NCBI GenBank assembly: GCA_902632515.1
Contig: CACPDA010000003.1
Location: 1 to 62,147, forward strand
From: an uncultured Pelagibacteraceae bacterium
Lineage (GTDB): Bacteria; Pseudomonadota; Alphaproteobacteria; Pelagibacterales; Pelagibacteraceae
Direction of reading: 5' to 3'
DNA length: 62,147 bases
Positions 25,889 to 36,064 of this stretch are shown in pieces. The notes under the pieces were generated by a model, which ran no database searches, had not been told where the DNA came from, and saw nothing but the letters and a program-made list of their open reading frames with translations. How positions within the stretch are numbered: position 1 is the first letter of the stretch; each line of letters begins with the position of its first letter. A program made the translations under genes and the position numbers.

Positions 25889-26667
25889 AGAGTATCTTAA
25901 TTGTTGAAGGAAATTTAAGAGAGGAAAATCAAAGTTTTTCAAAAGTTGGAATACAAACACATACAGAAAGTTTAAAGGATAGCCTTGCTTATTTTACAAA
26001 TGAACTAAAAATTGATGTTGTCAATCCATCATCAGATCAAAATATTCAATTAATATCTGATAAACTTGAAAATTATGATGGGCTTATATGGGGAGGTAGT
26101 AGCTTAAATATTTATGATGATACTCCAGAAATCAGAAAGCAAATTGAATTTATGAAAAGTTGTCAAAAAAAAGTTAAAAAAATATTAGCTATTTGTTGGG
26201 GTATGCAAGTAGCAGTTACTGCTGCCGGGGGTCAGGTTAAAAAAGCAAATAACTCACATATTGGAATAGCAAATGAAATTAAGGTAAATGAAAATGGAAT
26301 AAGCCATCCTCTTTATGTTGATAAAGATAGAAAATTTAATTCTCCCGCTTTTAATTTTGATGAAGTTGTAAAATTGCCAAAAAATGGGGTTTGTTTATCT
26401 TCAAATAAAATTAATAAAATACAAAGTTTATATTTTGAAATAAATAATACCAAAGTTTGGGGGTTACAATATCATCCAGAGATAACTTATGAAAAAATGA
26501 TAAGTTTAATACAGTTTAGAAAAGACAGTTTAATTGAAAATAGAAAAGTTTTTAAAAACTTATCAGATGTTGAAAAACATATTGATTTTATCAAAAAAGA
26601 AATTTCTGTTGAAAATAAATTAAAAAGAATGATGGAGCTAAAAAATTGGCTCGATCAATTAAAATAA
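25885..26667 (+). CDS. Class I glutamine amidotransferase-like protein
   Basis: The 260-residue protein has the class I amidotransferase triad: Cys in [11 protein letters not shown] (about residue 105) and His-Glu in [10 protein letters not shown] (about 197-199). [25 protein letters not shown] matches the early part of GMP-synthase-like amidotransferases (GuaA N-terminal type). A lysine-rich C-terminal helix follows. Stand-alone members can be gamma-glutamyl hydrolases, for example in polyamine (PuuD-like) pathways, or provide ammonia to a partner ligase. No ligase partner is adjacent. It overlaps the end of the alcohol dehydrogenase gene by 4 nt and converges on fhs with a 9-base overlap. 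Confidence 0.8.
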   Translation: MKSILIVEGNLREENQSFSKVGIQTHTESLKDSLAYFTNELKIDVVNPSSDQNIQLISDKLENYDGLIWGGSSLNIYDDTPEIRKQIEFMKSCQKKVKKILAICWGMQVAVTAAGGQVKKANNSHIGIANEIKVNENGISHPLYVDKDRKFNSPAFNFDEVVKLPKNGVCLSSNKINKIQSLYFEINNTKVWGLQYHPEITYEKMISLIQFRKDSLIENRKVFKNLSDVEKHIDFIKKEISVENKLKRMMELKNWLDQLK

Positions 26668-28344
26668 ACCTTCTATTTCACCTTTTTTATTTAATTTGAT
26701 TGAGTCTGCTGCTGGAACTCTTGGTAATCCAGGCATAGTCATTATAGCTCCACAGACAACTACTATAAATTCAGCTCCAGATGAAAGCCTAATTTCTCTA
26801 ATTGGTAATGCGTAACCAGTCGGTGCCCCTTTAAGGCTAGGGTCAGTTGAAAAACTATATTGAGTTTTTGCAACACATATAGGTAATTCTCCGTAACCAG
26901 TTTCCTCAAAATTTTTAAGCTGATCTCTAATTTTAGTATCTGCAATAACCTCATCAGCTCTATAAATTTCTTTTGCAATTGTTTCAATTTTTTTAAATAG
27001 GGGTGTTTTGCTTTCATATAAAAATTTAAAATTACTTTCACTTTTTTCACACAACTCAGCTACATGTGTAGCTAATTCTTTAGTTCCCTCACCTCCATTT
27101 GCCCAATGAGTACATAAGCTTGCTTTTATTCCTAATCCATTACAAAAATCTACTAAGGCTTTAACTTCTTTATCGGTATCTTTTATGAAATGATTTACAG
27201 CTATCGCTACTGGAAGACCAAATTTTTTAACGTTTTCAACATGTCTTTGAAGATTAACCAATCCTTTTTTAAGTGCGTCCACGTTCTCATTTTTAAGATC
27301 ATCTTTCGCTACACCACCATGCATTTTTAATGCTCTTATAGTTGCAACAATTACCACACAACTTGGTTTTAAGTTTGATTTTCTACATTTAATATCAAGA
27401 AATTTTTCTGCACCTAAATCAGCGCCAAACCCAGCTTCAGTCACTACATAATCAGCAAGTTTTAATCCAGCTTTAGTTGCAATCACAGAGTTACAACCAT
27501 GTGCAATATTTGCAAAAGGTCCACCATGAATTATAGCTGGATTATTTTCCAATGTTTGAGTTACATTTGGTCTAATAGCTTCTTTTAATAAAACAGTCAT
27601 AGGACCTTGCGCTTTAAGATCTTTAGCATAAATTGGTTTTTTATCTCTTGAATAAGCAACTGTAATATTTCCAATTCTATTTTCTAAATCTTCTAAGTTA
27701 TTAGCCAAACAGAAGATAGCCATAATTTCTGAGGCGACTGTTATGTCAAAACCATCTTCTCTAGGAAAACCATTAGCAACACCTCCTAGATTAATATTTA
27801 TTGATCTTAAAGCTCTGTCATTCATATCTAGAACTCTTTTCCAAACTACTCTTCTCACATCTATATTTAATTTATTTCCCCAATAAATATGATTATCTAT
27901 AAGCGCAGATAAAAGATTATGTGCAGATGTAATTGCATGAAAGTCGCCTGTAAAATGAAGATTGATTTGTTCCATCGGAACTACTTGAGCATAACCACCA
28001 CCAGCAGCACCACCTTTCATTCCAAAAGAAGGTCCTAAACTTGGCTCTCGTAAGCAAACAATAGATTTTTTTCCAATTTTATTTAAACCATCGTTAAGAC
28101 CTACAGAAGTTGTAGTTTTCCCTTCTCCTGCTGGAGTAGGAGTTATAGCGGTAACCAAAATTAATTTTCCATCTTTTTTACTTTTTAAACTATCCAAATA
28201 TTCTAGATTTATTTTTGCTATATGACGTCCCATTGGGCTGAATGCAGAACTTTCATCTGGAACATTTATTTTGGCCAAAATATCTTTTATTGGCAACATT
28301 TTAGCTTCCCTTGCTATTTGGATGTCTGACTTAACTTCACTCAT
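26659..28344 (-). CDS. fhs: Formate-tetrahydrofolate ligase
   Basis: The 561-residue enzyme has the family P-loop [16 protein letters not shown] (about 68-83), [55 protein letters not shown] and [15 protein letters not shown]. It joins formate and THF with ATP, or runs in reverse to yield ATP and formate when C1 units are oxidised. In this neighbourhood the reverse, energy-yielding direction for methyl groups from TMAO, betaine and DMSP is likely. It is divergent from soxBDAG across a 128-base gap, so the two units may be co-regulated. Confidence 0.97.
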   Translation of the reverse strand: MSEVKSDIQIAREAKMLPIKDILAKINVPDESSAFSPMGRHIAKINLEYLDSLKSKKDGKLILVTAITPTPAGEGKTTTSVGLNDGLNKIGKKSIVCLREPSLGPSFGMKGGAAGGGYAQVVPMEQINLHFTGDFHAITSAHNLLSALIDNHIYWGNKLNIDVRRVVWKRVLDMNDRALRSININLGGVANGFPREDGFDITVASEIMAIFCLANNLEDLENRIGNITVAYSRDKKPIYAKDLKAQGPMTVLLKEAIRPNVTQTLENNPAIIHGGPFANIAHGCNSVIATKAGLKLADYVVTEAGFGADLGAEKFLDIKCRKSNLKPSCVVIVATIRALKMHGGVAKDDLKNENVDALKKGLVNLQRHVENVKKFGLPVAIAVNHFIKDTDKEVKALVDFCNGLGIKASLCTHWANGGEGTKELATHVAELCEKSESNFKFLYESKTPLFKKIETIAKEIYRADEVIADTKIRDQLKNFEETGYGELPICVAKTQYSFSTDPSLKGAPTGYALPIREIRLSSGAEFIVVVCGAIMTMPGLPRVPAADSIKLNKKGEIEGLF

Positions 28345-28472
28345 TAAAAGTTCTTTATAAATATTAAAAAAGTTGGACGATTAGTATCTCTTTTTAACAG
28401 GTTTGGAAATATCTAAAAATTATATATAAAAAAAATATGAACTATTTATATTCATTATTATAAAATTCAATT

Positions 28473-29729
28473 ATGCAAAAATACTCAATATTCAGCTTAG
28501 TGAAGAACGCTTTTTCTAATCATGAAAAGTGGGATTTGGCCTGGAAAGATCCTACGCCAAAGAAAGAATATGATGTCGTTATAATTGGAGGAGGAGGCCA
28601 TGGTCTAGCAACTGCTTATTACCTAGCGAAAGAGCACAATATAACGAACGTAGCAATCATTGAAAAAGGTTGGATTGGTGGAGGTAACGTTGGTCGAAAT
28701 ACTACAATAATAAGATCAAACTATATGCATGATGATAATGCATTATTTAGTGAATTTGGCATGGATCTCTGGAGAAGGATGAGCCAGGATTTAAATTATA
28801 ATGTAATGTTTTCTCCTAGAGGAATTATCAACCTTGCTCACTCAGATGCACAGATGAATGTTTATGCGAGAAGAGGCAATTCCATGAGATTGAATGGGAT
28901 TGATGCAGTTCTTTTAAACAGAGAACAAGTTAAAGAAATTATTCCAATGGCTGATTTTTCCGAAAATGTTAGGTTTCCAATTTTTGGTGGATTAATGCAA
29001 CCCAGTGCTGGGACTGCAAGACATGATGCAGTAGCTTGGGGTTATGCAAGACAGGCAGACTCTATGGGAGTTGATATAATTCAGAATTGTGAAGTAACAG
29101 GTTTTGATGTTGCAGGTGGAAAAATAAAAGGTGTAAGAACATCACGTGGAGATATTAAAGTAAAAAAAATTGGTTTGTGTGTTGCTGGAAGCACAAACAT
29201 CTTGGCAGAAAAACTGAATATGAGATTACCAATTGAAACACATCTTTTACAAGCATGTGTATCTGAACCTGTGAAACCAGTTTTAGATAGAGTTGTTACT
29301 TTTGGAGCTGGCCATTTTTATATTAGTCAATCAGACAAAGGCGAAATGGTTATGGGTGGTGATTTAGATGGATATAACAGTTATGCTCAAAGAGGTAACC
29401 TACCAACATTACAGCATGTTTTAACTGAAGGAATTGCGATGATGCCTTTTCTAAGTAAATTGAAAATGCTTAGAACTTGGGGTGGTATAATGGATATGTC
29501 TATGGATGGTTCACCTATAATTGATAAAACTCACATTGAAGGTTTATATTTAAATTGTGGTTGGTGCTATGGTGGATTTAAAGCAACTCCAGCGTCTGGT
29601 TGGACATTTGCTCACACTATTGCTCAGGACAGGGTCCACGAATTAAACGCTGGATATAATTTGAATAGATTTAATACAGGTTACTTGCTTGATGAAAAAG
29701 GACTTGGTACAAAAACTTGGATTTCATAA
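28473..29729 (+). CDS. soxB: Sarcosine oxidase beta subunit / N-methylglutamate dehydrogenase (SoxB/MgdA)
   Basis: The 418-residue flavoprotein has the FAD fold VVIIGGGGHGLATAYYLA (about 35-52), GGNVGRNTTIIRSNY, and GTARHDAVAWGYAR, the segment where the covalent FMN histidine lies in heterotetrameric sarcosine oxidases. It is the first of four genes soxB-soxD-soxA-soxG with 0-4 base junctions. The complex oxidises sarcosine to glycine and C1-THF. The same gene order encodes N-methylglutamate dehydrogenase (MgdABCD), and methylamine genes in the window make that role possible; sequence does not distinguish them. Confidence 0.9.
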   Translation: MQKYSIFSLVKNAFSNHEKWDLAWKDPTPKKEYDVVIIGGGGHGLATAYYLAKEHNITNVAIIEKGWIGGGNVGRNTTIIRSNYMHDDNALFSEFGMDLWRRMSQDLNYNVMFSPRGIINLAHSDAQMNVYARRGNSMRLNGIDAVLLNREQVKEIIPMADFSENVRFPIFGGLMQPSAGTARHDAVAWGYARQADSMGVDIIQNCEVTGFDVAGGKIKGVRTSRGDIKVKKIGLCVAGSTNILAEKLNMRLPIETHLLQACVSEPVKPVLDRVVTFGAGHFYISQSDKGEMVMGGDLDGYNSYAQRGNLPTLQHVLTEGIAMMPFLSKLKMLRTWGGIMDMSMDGSPIIDKTHIEGLYLNCGWCYGGFKATPASGWTFAHTIAQDRVHELNAGYNLNRFNTGYLLDEKGLGTKTWIS

Positions 29730-29999
29730 ATGCTCTATATTAAATGTCCACATTGTGGATGGAGATCACAAAATGAATTTTCCTATGGTGGGGACGCTAC
29801 TGTTAAAAGACCGGAGCTAGGGAAAGAAGTTTCAGACCAAGAGTGGGATGATTTTGTTTATAATAGAAAAAGTTTAAGAGGGAAACATTGGGAGTTATGG
29901 CAACATTTGTCAGGATGTCGACAATGGATTAAAGTTGAAAGAGATACAGCAACGCATGAAATTTTTAAAACTCTTAAAGCAAGTGAGGAAATTTCCTAA
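29730..29999 (+). CDS. soxD: Sarcosine oxidase delta subunit (SoxD/MgdB)
   Basis: The 89-residue zinc protein shows the four expected ligands at the family positions: Cys6 and Cys9 in CPHC, His59 in WQHL and Cys63 in SGCRQW. The C-terminal RDTATHEIFKT is also typical. The subunit supports assembly of the heterotetramer. It starts directly after the soxB stop and its own stop overlaps the soxA start by one base. Confidence 0.95.
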   Translation: MLYIKCPHCGWRSQNEFSYGGDATVKRPELGKEVSDQEWDDFVYNRKSLRGKHWELWQHLSGCRQWIKVERDTATHEIFKTLKASEEIS

Positions 30000-32995
30000 T
30001 GACTCAAAGTTTCAGATTAGAAAATATTGGGCTGATTAATAGAGATAAAAAACTTTCATTTAAATTTAATGGAAAAGCTTATTACGGATATGAAGGAGAT
30101 ACATTAGCATCAGCTTTGATCGCAAATGGGGTTCATTTAGTTGGTAGAAGTTTTAAATACCATAGACCTAGAGGGTTTTTTGGTGCTGGAGTTGATGAGC
30201 CGTATGCAATAGTTCAATTGTATAGAAATGGTGAAACTGAGCCAAATATTAAAGCGACAGAACAGGAACTTTTTGAAGGTTTAGAGGCTACAAGTGTAAA
30301 TTGTTGGCCTAGTGTTAATTTTGATATTGGGGCGATTAATAATTTTCTAAAAATATTTCTTCCAGCAGGTTTTTATTATAAGACGTTTATGTGGCCAAAA
30401 AGCTTTTGGTTTAAAATTTATGAACCTTTTATTAGAAAAGCTGCGGGACTTGGGGTTGCGTCTACAAAGCATGACAAAGAAAGATACGAACACAAGTATG
30501 AATATTGTGACTTATTGATTACAGGATCTGGACCATCTGGATTAGCAAGCGCATATGCTGCTGCTAAGAATGGGGCTAGAGTAATATTAGCTGAAGATAA
30601 ATCTAGGTTTGGAGGAACATTATTAACAAGTGAAGTTAATATAGGCAATCAATCAGGAAAAGAATGGGCTGAAAGTATTATTTCTGAACTTAAAGAAATG
30701 CCAAATGTGACTGTGAAAAATCGATCACAAGTATTTGGTTATTATGATCATAACATGTTGGTAATGTCTGAAAGAATAAGTGACCATTTACCAAAAACAA
30801 AAAAATTTCATCCAAAACAAAGGCTCTGGTACATACGAGCAAAAGAAGTTCTAATTTCTTCAGGATCGATTGAAAGACCAATCGTTTTTGGTAATAACGA
30901 TACACCAGGAGTGATGCTTTCTTCAGCTGCAAAAGAATATTTAAAAGTTTATGGAGTATGTGTTGGAAAAAATCCTCTAATATTTACAAATAATGATAGT
31001 GGCTATGAAACCGCAATTGAATTTCAAAAAAATGGTATAAATCCAATTATTCTTGATACAAGAAAAGATCCAAAGTCTGAAATAGTTGATGAAGCAAAAA
31101 ATCTAGGAATAAATATTAAATTTTCTTACGTAGTAGTAGCTGCTCAAGGGTATAAAAAAGTAAAATCAGCTGATATCGCAAAAATTTCTGAAGATAAAGA
31201 ACAACTTGGAACAATAGAAAATATTAAGTGTGATTGTATATGTGTATCTGGTTTTTGGACACCAACAATTCATTTAGCCTCACAATCAGGAAATAAAACA
31301 AAATTTAAAGAAGATATAGACGCTTTTGTTCCTGGAACATCAAAGCAAAATGAAACTACTTTAGGTGCTGCTAATGGAACTTTTACTTTAGAGGAAACTT
31401 TAAAAAATTCATTTGAAACTGGTCATAGATTATCAAAAGAAATTACTAAAAATGATAATAAAATTTCTTTCCCACATGTAATCGAAAAAAAATCAGCAGT
31501 TCATGATAAATTTTGGTGTGTTCCTCTCCCAAAGGGAAAAAATTATAAAAGATTTTTAGATTTTCAAAATGATGTTGCAGTATCAGACATAGAAATTGCT
31601 TTAAAAGAGGGATATAGATCGATTGAACATGTTAAGCGATATACGACTCTTGGAATGGCGACCGATCAAGGCAAAACAAGTAATCTTAATGGTTTACAAT
31701 TAGTATCAAAAATAGAAAACAAAGTCGTACCATCTGTAGGTCACACAACATTTAGACCTCCATATACTCCAGTTTCTATTGGAGCAATAGTGGGAAGAGA
31801 GGTTGGAAAACATTCAAAACCAACACGAAAATCCCCAATGCATTCATGGCATGAGAAGAATAATGCAGTTTTTGTTGATGCAGGAGTATGGTTAAGACCA
31901 AGATATTACAAGCAAGGCGATGAAAATTTATTTGAAGGATCGAAAAGAGAAGCAAAAAATGTAAGAGCAAATGTGGGTGTTTGCGATGTAACTACATTAG
32001 GAAAAATAGATATCAAAGGTCCAGATGCTGCAGAATTGCTTAATAGAGTTTATACCAATGCCTGGTTAAAGTTACCAGTGGGTAAAGCAAGATATGGCGT
32101 AATGTTACGAGAAGATGGAATTGTAATGGACGATGGAACAACTACAAGAATTTCTGAAAATCATTACCATATGACTACCACCACTGCACAAGCTGCAAAT
32201 GTTCTTTCACACTTAGAGTATTATTTACAATTGGTTTGGCCAGAATTGAATGTAAATGTTGTTTCAACGACAGAACAATGGGCAGGTGCCGCAATAGCTG
32301 GACCAAAATCAAGGAAATTATTACAAAAATTATTTCCAAAATCCGATGTATCAAATGAAGGTTTGCCTTTTATGGGTTATATGGAAGGAGATTTGTTTGG
32401 AGTTAAGGCTAGAATTTTTAGAATCTCATTTTCAGGGGAGCTAGCATATGAAGTAAACGTTGAATCAGATAATGGAAACTTTATGTGGGAAAAGATCATT
32501 GAAGTTGGTCAAGAATTCAAGATCCAGCCATATGGTACAGAGGCATTATCAACTTTAAGAATTGAGATGGGGCATGTTGCAGGTTCAGAGCTTGATGGAA
32601 GAACAATTCCTTATGATAATTCTCTTGAAGGTTTGTTAAGTAAAAAGAAAGATTTTATTGGAAAAAGATCTTTAAATAGAAAAGCATTTACAGCTGAAGA
32701 TAGACAAAAAGTTGTTGGGGTTGTTCCTTTAGACAAAAAAACAAGTATTCCAGAAGGATCCCATCTAGTTAAAGATTCAAATGCACCATTACCAAATCCA
32801 AAATTAGGATATATTTCAGCTTCGTGTTGGAGCGTTGAACATGATAATCCATTTTCTTTAGCTATTGTCAAAGATGGAAAAAATATGATTGGCAAAAAAT
32901 TATTTGTAATGTCCCCACTAAAAAATAAGATTATCCCAGTTGAAATTGTTTCTTCACATTATGTTGATCCAAAAGGTGAAAGGGTTAGATCATGA
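29999..32995 (+). CDS. soxA: Sarcosine oxidase alpha subunit (SoxA/MgdC)
   Basis: The 998-residue protein has the usual three parts: an N-terminal ferredoxin-like segment without cluster cysteines (FNGKAYYGYEGDTLASALIANG, then GRSFKYHRPRGFFGAG), a central NAD-binding flavoprotein-like region (ITGSGPSGLASAYAAAKNGARV near residues 171-192), and a C-terminal GcvT-type folate-binding domain from about residue 600 (VGVCDVTTLGKIDIKGPDAAELLNRVYTN onwards). The folate domain captures formaldehyde as 5,10-methylene-THF. It overlaps soxD by one base and soxG by four. Confidence 0.95.
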   Translation: MTQSFRLENIGLINRDKKLSFKFNGKAYYGYEGDTLASALIANGVHLVGRSFKYHRPRGFFGAGVDEPYAIVQLYRNGETEPNIKATEQELFEGLEATSVNCWPSVNFDIGAINNFLKIFLPAGFYYKTFMWPKSFWFKIYEPFIRKAAGLGVASTKHDKERYEHKYEYCDLLITGSGPSGLASAYAAAKNGARVILAEDKSRFGGTLLTSEVNIGNQSGKEWAESIISELKEMPNVTVKNRSQVFGYYDHNMLVMSERISDHLPKTKKFHPKQRLWYIRAKEVLISSGSIERPIVFGNNDTPGVMLSSAAKEYLKVYGVCVGKNPLIFTNNDSGYETAIEFQKNGINPIILDTRKDPKSEIVDEAKNLGINIKFSYVVVAAQGYKKVKSADIAKISEDKEQLGTIENIKCDCICVSGFWTPTIHLASQSGNKTKFKEDIDAFVPGTSKQNETTLGAANGTFTLEETLKNSFETGHRLSKEITKNDNKISFPHVIEKKSAVHDKFWCVPLPKGKNYKRFLDFQNDVAVSDIEIALKEGYRSIEHVKRYTTLGMATDQGKTSNLNGLQLVSKIENKVVPSVGHTTFRPPYTPVSIGAIVGREVGKHSKPTRKSPMHSWHEKNNAVFVDAGVWLRPRYYKQGDENLFEGSKREAKNVRANVGVCDVTTLGKIDIKGPDAAELLNRVYTNAWLKLPVGKARYGVMLREDGIVMDDGTTTRISENHYHMTTTTAQAANVLSHLEYYLQLVWPELNVNVVSTTEQWAGAAIAGPKSRKLLQKLFPKSDVSNEGLPFMGYMEGDLFGVKARIFRISFSGELAYEVNVESDNGNFMWEKIIEVGQEFKIQPYGTEALSTLRIEMGHVAGSELDGRTIPYDNSLEGLLSKKKDFIGKRSLNRKAFTAEDRQKVVGVVPLDKKTSIPEGSHLVKDSNAPLPNPKLGYISASCWSVEHDNPFSLAIVKDGKNMIGKKLFVMSPLKNKIIPVEIVSSHYVDPKGERVRS

Positions 32996-33579
32996 GATCA
33001 ATATCAGCATTAGCAAATATTCATTCAATAGGTCAATTTGGTGACTATGAAGGTAAAAGTGAAAATAATCTTTTAAAAATCTCAGAAATTAAAAATTTAT
33101 TAATTATTCAAATAGTTCAATATAAGAACTCTACAATTTCTACTGATGGTATTGACATTGACGGTTTAAAACTCAAAGATGAACCATTAAGAGTAGCAAA
33201 TAATGATAATACAAGAATATTGTGGAATGGGCCAAAAAATTGGCTTGTTGTTTCAACTAAAAAAGATTTATCTAAAAATATATTTAAAAATCTTAAAGAA
33301 TCAGATTTTGCTGTAACAGATCTATCACATTCCAGAGCTATAATTCAAATAGAGGGACAAGAAGTAAAAGAAGTCTTAAAGAAAGGATGTCCATTTAATT
33401 TTAATTCTTTAGAAAAAAATAATTCTATAAATTCTAGTTATAATGGAGTAGCTTTCACTGTTGATTTACTAAATAACAATCCTTATAAGGCAAGATTATT
33501 CACCCTTAGAAGTTTTGGAGAATCTTTATATCACTCTATTACTGACGCATCTTTAGAATTTGGTTTTAAATCATTATAA
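32992..33579 (+). CDS. soxG: Sarcosine oxidase gamma subunit (SoxG/MgdD)
   Basis: The 195-residue protein fits the gamma subunit by place and by weak family features: RILWNGPKNWLVVS, FAVTDLSHSRAIIQIEG, and a C-terminal TLRSFGESLYHSITDASLEFG, which resemble the folded-down GcvT-like core of SoxG. The start overlaps the soxA stop (ATGA). It ends four bases before the convergent EamA gene. Confidence 0.88.
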   Translation: MRSISALANIHSIGQFGDYEGKSENNLLKISEIKNLLIIQIVQYKNSTISTDGIDIDGLKLKDEPLRVANNDNTRILWNGPKNWLVVSTKKDLSKNIFKNLKESDFAVTDLSHSRAIIQIEGQEVKEVLKKGCPFNFNSLEKNNSINSSYNGVAFTVDLLNNNPYKARLFTLRSFGESLYHSITDASLEFGFKSL

Positions 33580-33584
33580 TAACT

Positions 33585-34433
33585 CTAGTCACGTGTAGCA
33601 ATATAAACACCTATTGAAGTTATAAAAAATCCTACTAAATCTAAATGAGTTAAACTTTCATTTAAAAAAAGCCAAGCCATAAATGCTGAAGTGGCAGGTA
33701 TAAGAAAAAATATAGAAACTGTTTTGCTAGCAGAATTTTTTTTGATTAAAAACATAAGTATTGTAAATGCACCAAATGATACCAAAAATATTTGATGACA
33801 CATCGAAATAACAAATGTCTTAGTGAAATATATATATGGTTTAGCAAAAAGTATTATAATTAAAATATGAAATAAACATCCACCCACGGCTTGATAAAAA
33901 TTACTCACCGGTAAAGGTAAGTTGTTACTTAATTTCTTCTGCCAAATTGTCGAAGCTGTGATTGAAATCAAAGCTACTACAGTGGCAATTAATCCTAGCA
34001 AAGGAATGTCAGTGCCTATATCTAAACCTAAAACTAATGCAGCACCTAAAAATCCAAGAAAAACCCCGATCCATTGTTTAATAGTAACTTTTTCATTCAA
34101 TATTGGTCCACTTAGCGCGTTGGTTAAAATAGGCTGAAGAGTTACTATTAATGCAGCTATACCTGTCGGCATACCAATTGAGATAGAGTAAAATACACCA
34201 CCTAAATATAATCCATGAAAAAGAACTCCACTTAATACAGACTCTATTAGATTGGTTTTTTTAATTATTATTGAATTTTTTGAATAAAGTGAAAATAAAA
34301 AAAAACCAATAGCTACAAAAAAAAATCTAAATGCCAACGCAGAAAATGGATCACTGTTATCTACAATTGGCTTTGTTGTTATGAAGGCAGAAGACCATAA
34401 CAAGATGAATATAAACGGATATACTCTGATCAT
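33585..34433 (-). CDS. EamA/DMT-family transporter
   Basis: The 282-residue inner-membrane protein has about ten hydrophobic helices in two EamA halves: the first includes LLWSSAFITTKP and FRFFFVAIGFFLF, the second begins GLIATVVALISITASTIWQKKL. The TGIAALIVTLQPILTNALSG segment at the end of the first half is characteristic of drug/metabolite transporters. Members export amino acids or metabolites, or import them. Substrate not deducible. It is a monocistronic minus-strand gene convergent with soxG. Confidence 0.9.
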   Translation of the reverse strand: MIRVYPFIFILLWSSAFITTKPIVDNSDPFSALAFRFFFVAIGFFLFSLYSKNSIIIKKTNLIESVLSGVLFHGLYLGGVFYSISIGMPTGIAALIVTLQPILTNALSGPILNEKVTIKQWIGVFLGFLGAALVLGLDIGTDIPLLGLIATVVALISITASTIWQKKLSNNLPLPVSNFYQAVGGCLFHILIIILFAKPYIYFTKTFVISMCHQIFLVSFGAFTILMFLIKKNSASKTVSIFFLIPATSAFMAWLFLNESLTHLDLVGFFITSIGVYIATRD

Positions 34434-34571
34434 TTTAGGTTTTATAAATAAATTTTACTTACATTTGATTCTCAAATTTAGTTAAATTTGTCTATGAAAA
34501 TTAGGTATTTTGAGCAAAAATTATATTCTACCTTGAGTTGTATACTAAAATGCTTAAGATTCTTATCAATT

Positions 34572-34886
34572 ATGATTCACAAAAAAATAATTTTTGGATT
34601 ATTTATATTTAGTTTACTTGGAGCTTGTACGGCTCCAACTGCGATGTTGGGTCCAGCATATACTTTGACTTCAAGTGGAAGTGTAGTGCAAGCAGGGTTT
34701 TCTTATGGATCAAGTGAGTTGATCTCTGCGTATACAGGAAAAACTCCAATGGAAAATTTGATTGAAATCGCTTCAACTGAAAATGTAAATATTCATAAAC
34801 AAACTCTTGAGAGTGAAGATTTTAAAAATTTAATTAATAAAAGAGTTTTGAATACAAATAAAATTCTTAAATCAATTAATCAATAA
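34572..34886 (+). CDS. Small lipoprotein of unknown function
   Basis: The ATG at 34572 (MIHKKIIFGLFIFSLLGAC) gives an ideal lipoprotein signal with lipobox LLGAC (Cys19), so I prefer it over the ATG at 34488, which would add 28 residues with no function. The 104-residue precursor has a mature part with GPAYTLTSSGSVVQAGFSYGSSELISAYTGKTP, likely amphipathic. The second residue after Cys is Ala rather than Asp, suggesting transport to the outer membrane. The 3' end overlaps the convergent gene by 11 nt. Confidence 0.75.
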   Translation: MIHKKIIFGLFIFSLLGACTAPTAMLGPAYTLTSSGSVVQAGFSYGSSELISAYTGKTPMENLIEIASTENVNIHKQTLESEDFKNLINKRVLNTNKILKSINQ

Positions 34887-35316
34887 TATTTAGTATTATC
34901 AGTTCTGATTGTTTCGTTTCTTTGCACCACAATTCGTAGCTTTCACACATTCTCCAAATATGATCAAAAGCTCTTTGAGAAATTTCTAAAGGAAAATGGC
35001 TCTTAGCATAATATAAATCAGGAAATTGGATTAATTGCTTGATAACAATATCTCTTTGAATATTTAGTAATTTGATAGTTTCATCAGGTATTTTTTTTTT
35101 TGTTTTTTTATCAATAAAATTATTCTGTTCTAGTTTTTTTAACCATTCATCATGAAATTTGCCGCTACTAATATGGTTGTAGGTATCTGAACCAATAAAA
35201 GCATCAATAGCATCTATATTTGAAAAATCTGAATTTTTATTCTTTATTTCTACTATTCCCAAATAAATTATTTCTGCAACAAATAAAACATATGGACGTT
35301 CTTTAGATTGTTTCAT
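34876..35316 (-). CDS. Protein of unknown function
   Basis: The 146-residue soluble protein is predicted mainly helical: VLFVAEIIYLGIVEI, DAFIGSDTYNHISSGKFHDEWLKKLEQN, and RAFDHIWRMCESYELWCKETKQSE. No signal peptide or known motif. It follows the aspartate-racemase-like gene with no gap, so it is co-transcribed with racemase and cupin genes. I do not recognise a family. Confidence 0.65.
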   Translation of the reverse strand: MKQSKERPYVLFVAEIIYLGIVEIKNKNSDFSNIDAIDAFIGSDTYNHISSGKFHDEWLKKLEQNNFIDKKTKKKIPDETIKLLNIQRDIVIKQLIQFPDLYYAKSHFPLEISQRAFDHIWRMCESYELWCKETKQSELIILNIID

Positions 35317-36063
35317 CTAATTCTTATATTTTTTCATTACAGAATAAGCTAAAATTAAATTTGGATCTAAGAAAATTTTTGATGATTTAACTGTCTTTAT
35401 AGATTTAAAAGCAAAAATAGCTATTGGCAATTCTGTGCAACCTAAAATAATTTTTTTACATTTATTTTTAACTAAATAGTTTATTGCTGGCTGTATCTCT
35501 TTTGCAGCTTTTTTAACATTGCCCATTTTTACATTTTTTATTGCTTTATTTACACTCTGCTTTTGAAGTTTATTATTTGGAAAAAATAATTCATAATTTT
35601 TATTGAAGATTTTGTCATAAACTTTAGTTTTTAAAGTTCCTTCAGTTGCCAACAAACCTATTTTTGAATTTTTTTTACAATTTTTTTTTGTATGATTAAA
35701 TACTTCTTTTGGCATGTTTATGATCGGTATCTTTATTTTTTTTTGAAGATCTTCATACCAATAATGAGCAGTATTGCATGGAATTACAATAAATTTACAT
35801 TTTGCTTTCTCTAACTTTCTACATCCATCAACTAAGCTTTTTAAAACTTTTTCATATTTTTTTTTTGAAGAAATATTTTCAAATCTGTTTGAAAGAGCCC
35901 CTGTAGTTTTTCCAATAGACTCTGGTCTTCCGGGTATATTAGATTTATTGTATAAAAAAAATAAAGGGTAATCTTGATCAATTTTTCCCCTATATTGAAT
36001 TGCTAATTTATTACAAAAATCCAATCCTGCTTGTGTACCCATTCCACCTAAAATTCCTATCAT
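35317..36063 (-). CDS. Aspartate/glutamate racemase family protein
   Basis: The 248-residue protein has both catalytic cysteine motifs of the Asp/Glu/hydantoin racemase superfamily: IPCNTAHYWYEDL (about residue 97) and ILGCTELPIAI (about 209). The GILGGMGTQAGLDF N-terminus is typical of aspartate racemases. The enzyme would interconvert L- and D-aspartate or a related dicarboxylate without cofactor. It lies one base after the cupin gene, and the unknown 146-residue gene follows at once. D-aspartate for the cell wall or use of D-amino acids are both possible. Confidence 0.9.
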   Translation of the reverse strand: MIGILGGMGTQAGLDFCNKLAIQYRGKIDQDYPLFFLYNKSNIPGRPESIGKTTGALSNRFENISSKKKYEKVLKSLVDGCRKLEKAKCKFIVIPCNTAHYWYEDLQKKIKIPIINMPKEVFNHTKKNCKKNSKIGLLATEGTLKTKVYDKIFNKNYELFFPNNKLQKQSVNKAIKNVKMGNVKKAAKEIQPAINYLVKNKCKKIILGCTELPIAIFAFKSIKTVKSSKIFLDPNLILAYSVMKKYKN

Positions 36064-36064
36064 A

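Noticed and set aside
28345..28472. Possible shared operator between fhs and soxB
   Set aside because: No palindrome or repeat stands out above the AT-rich background.
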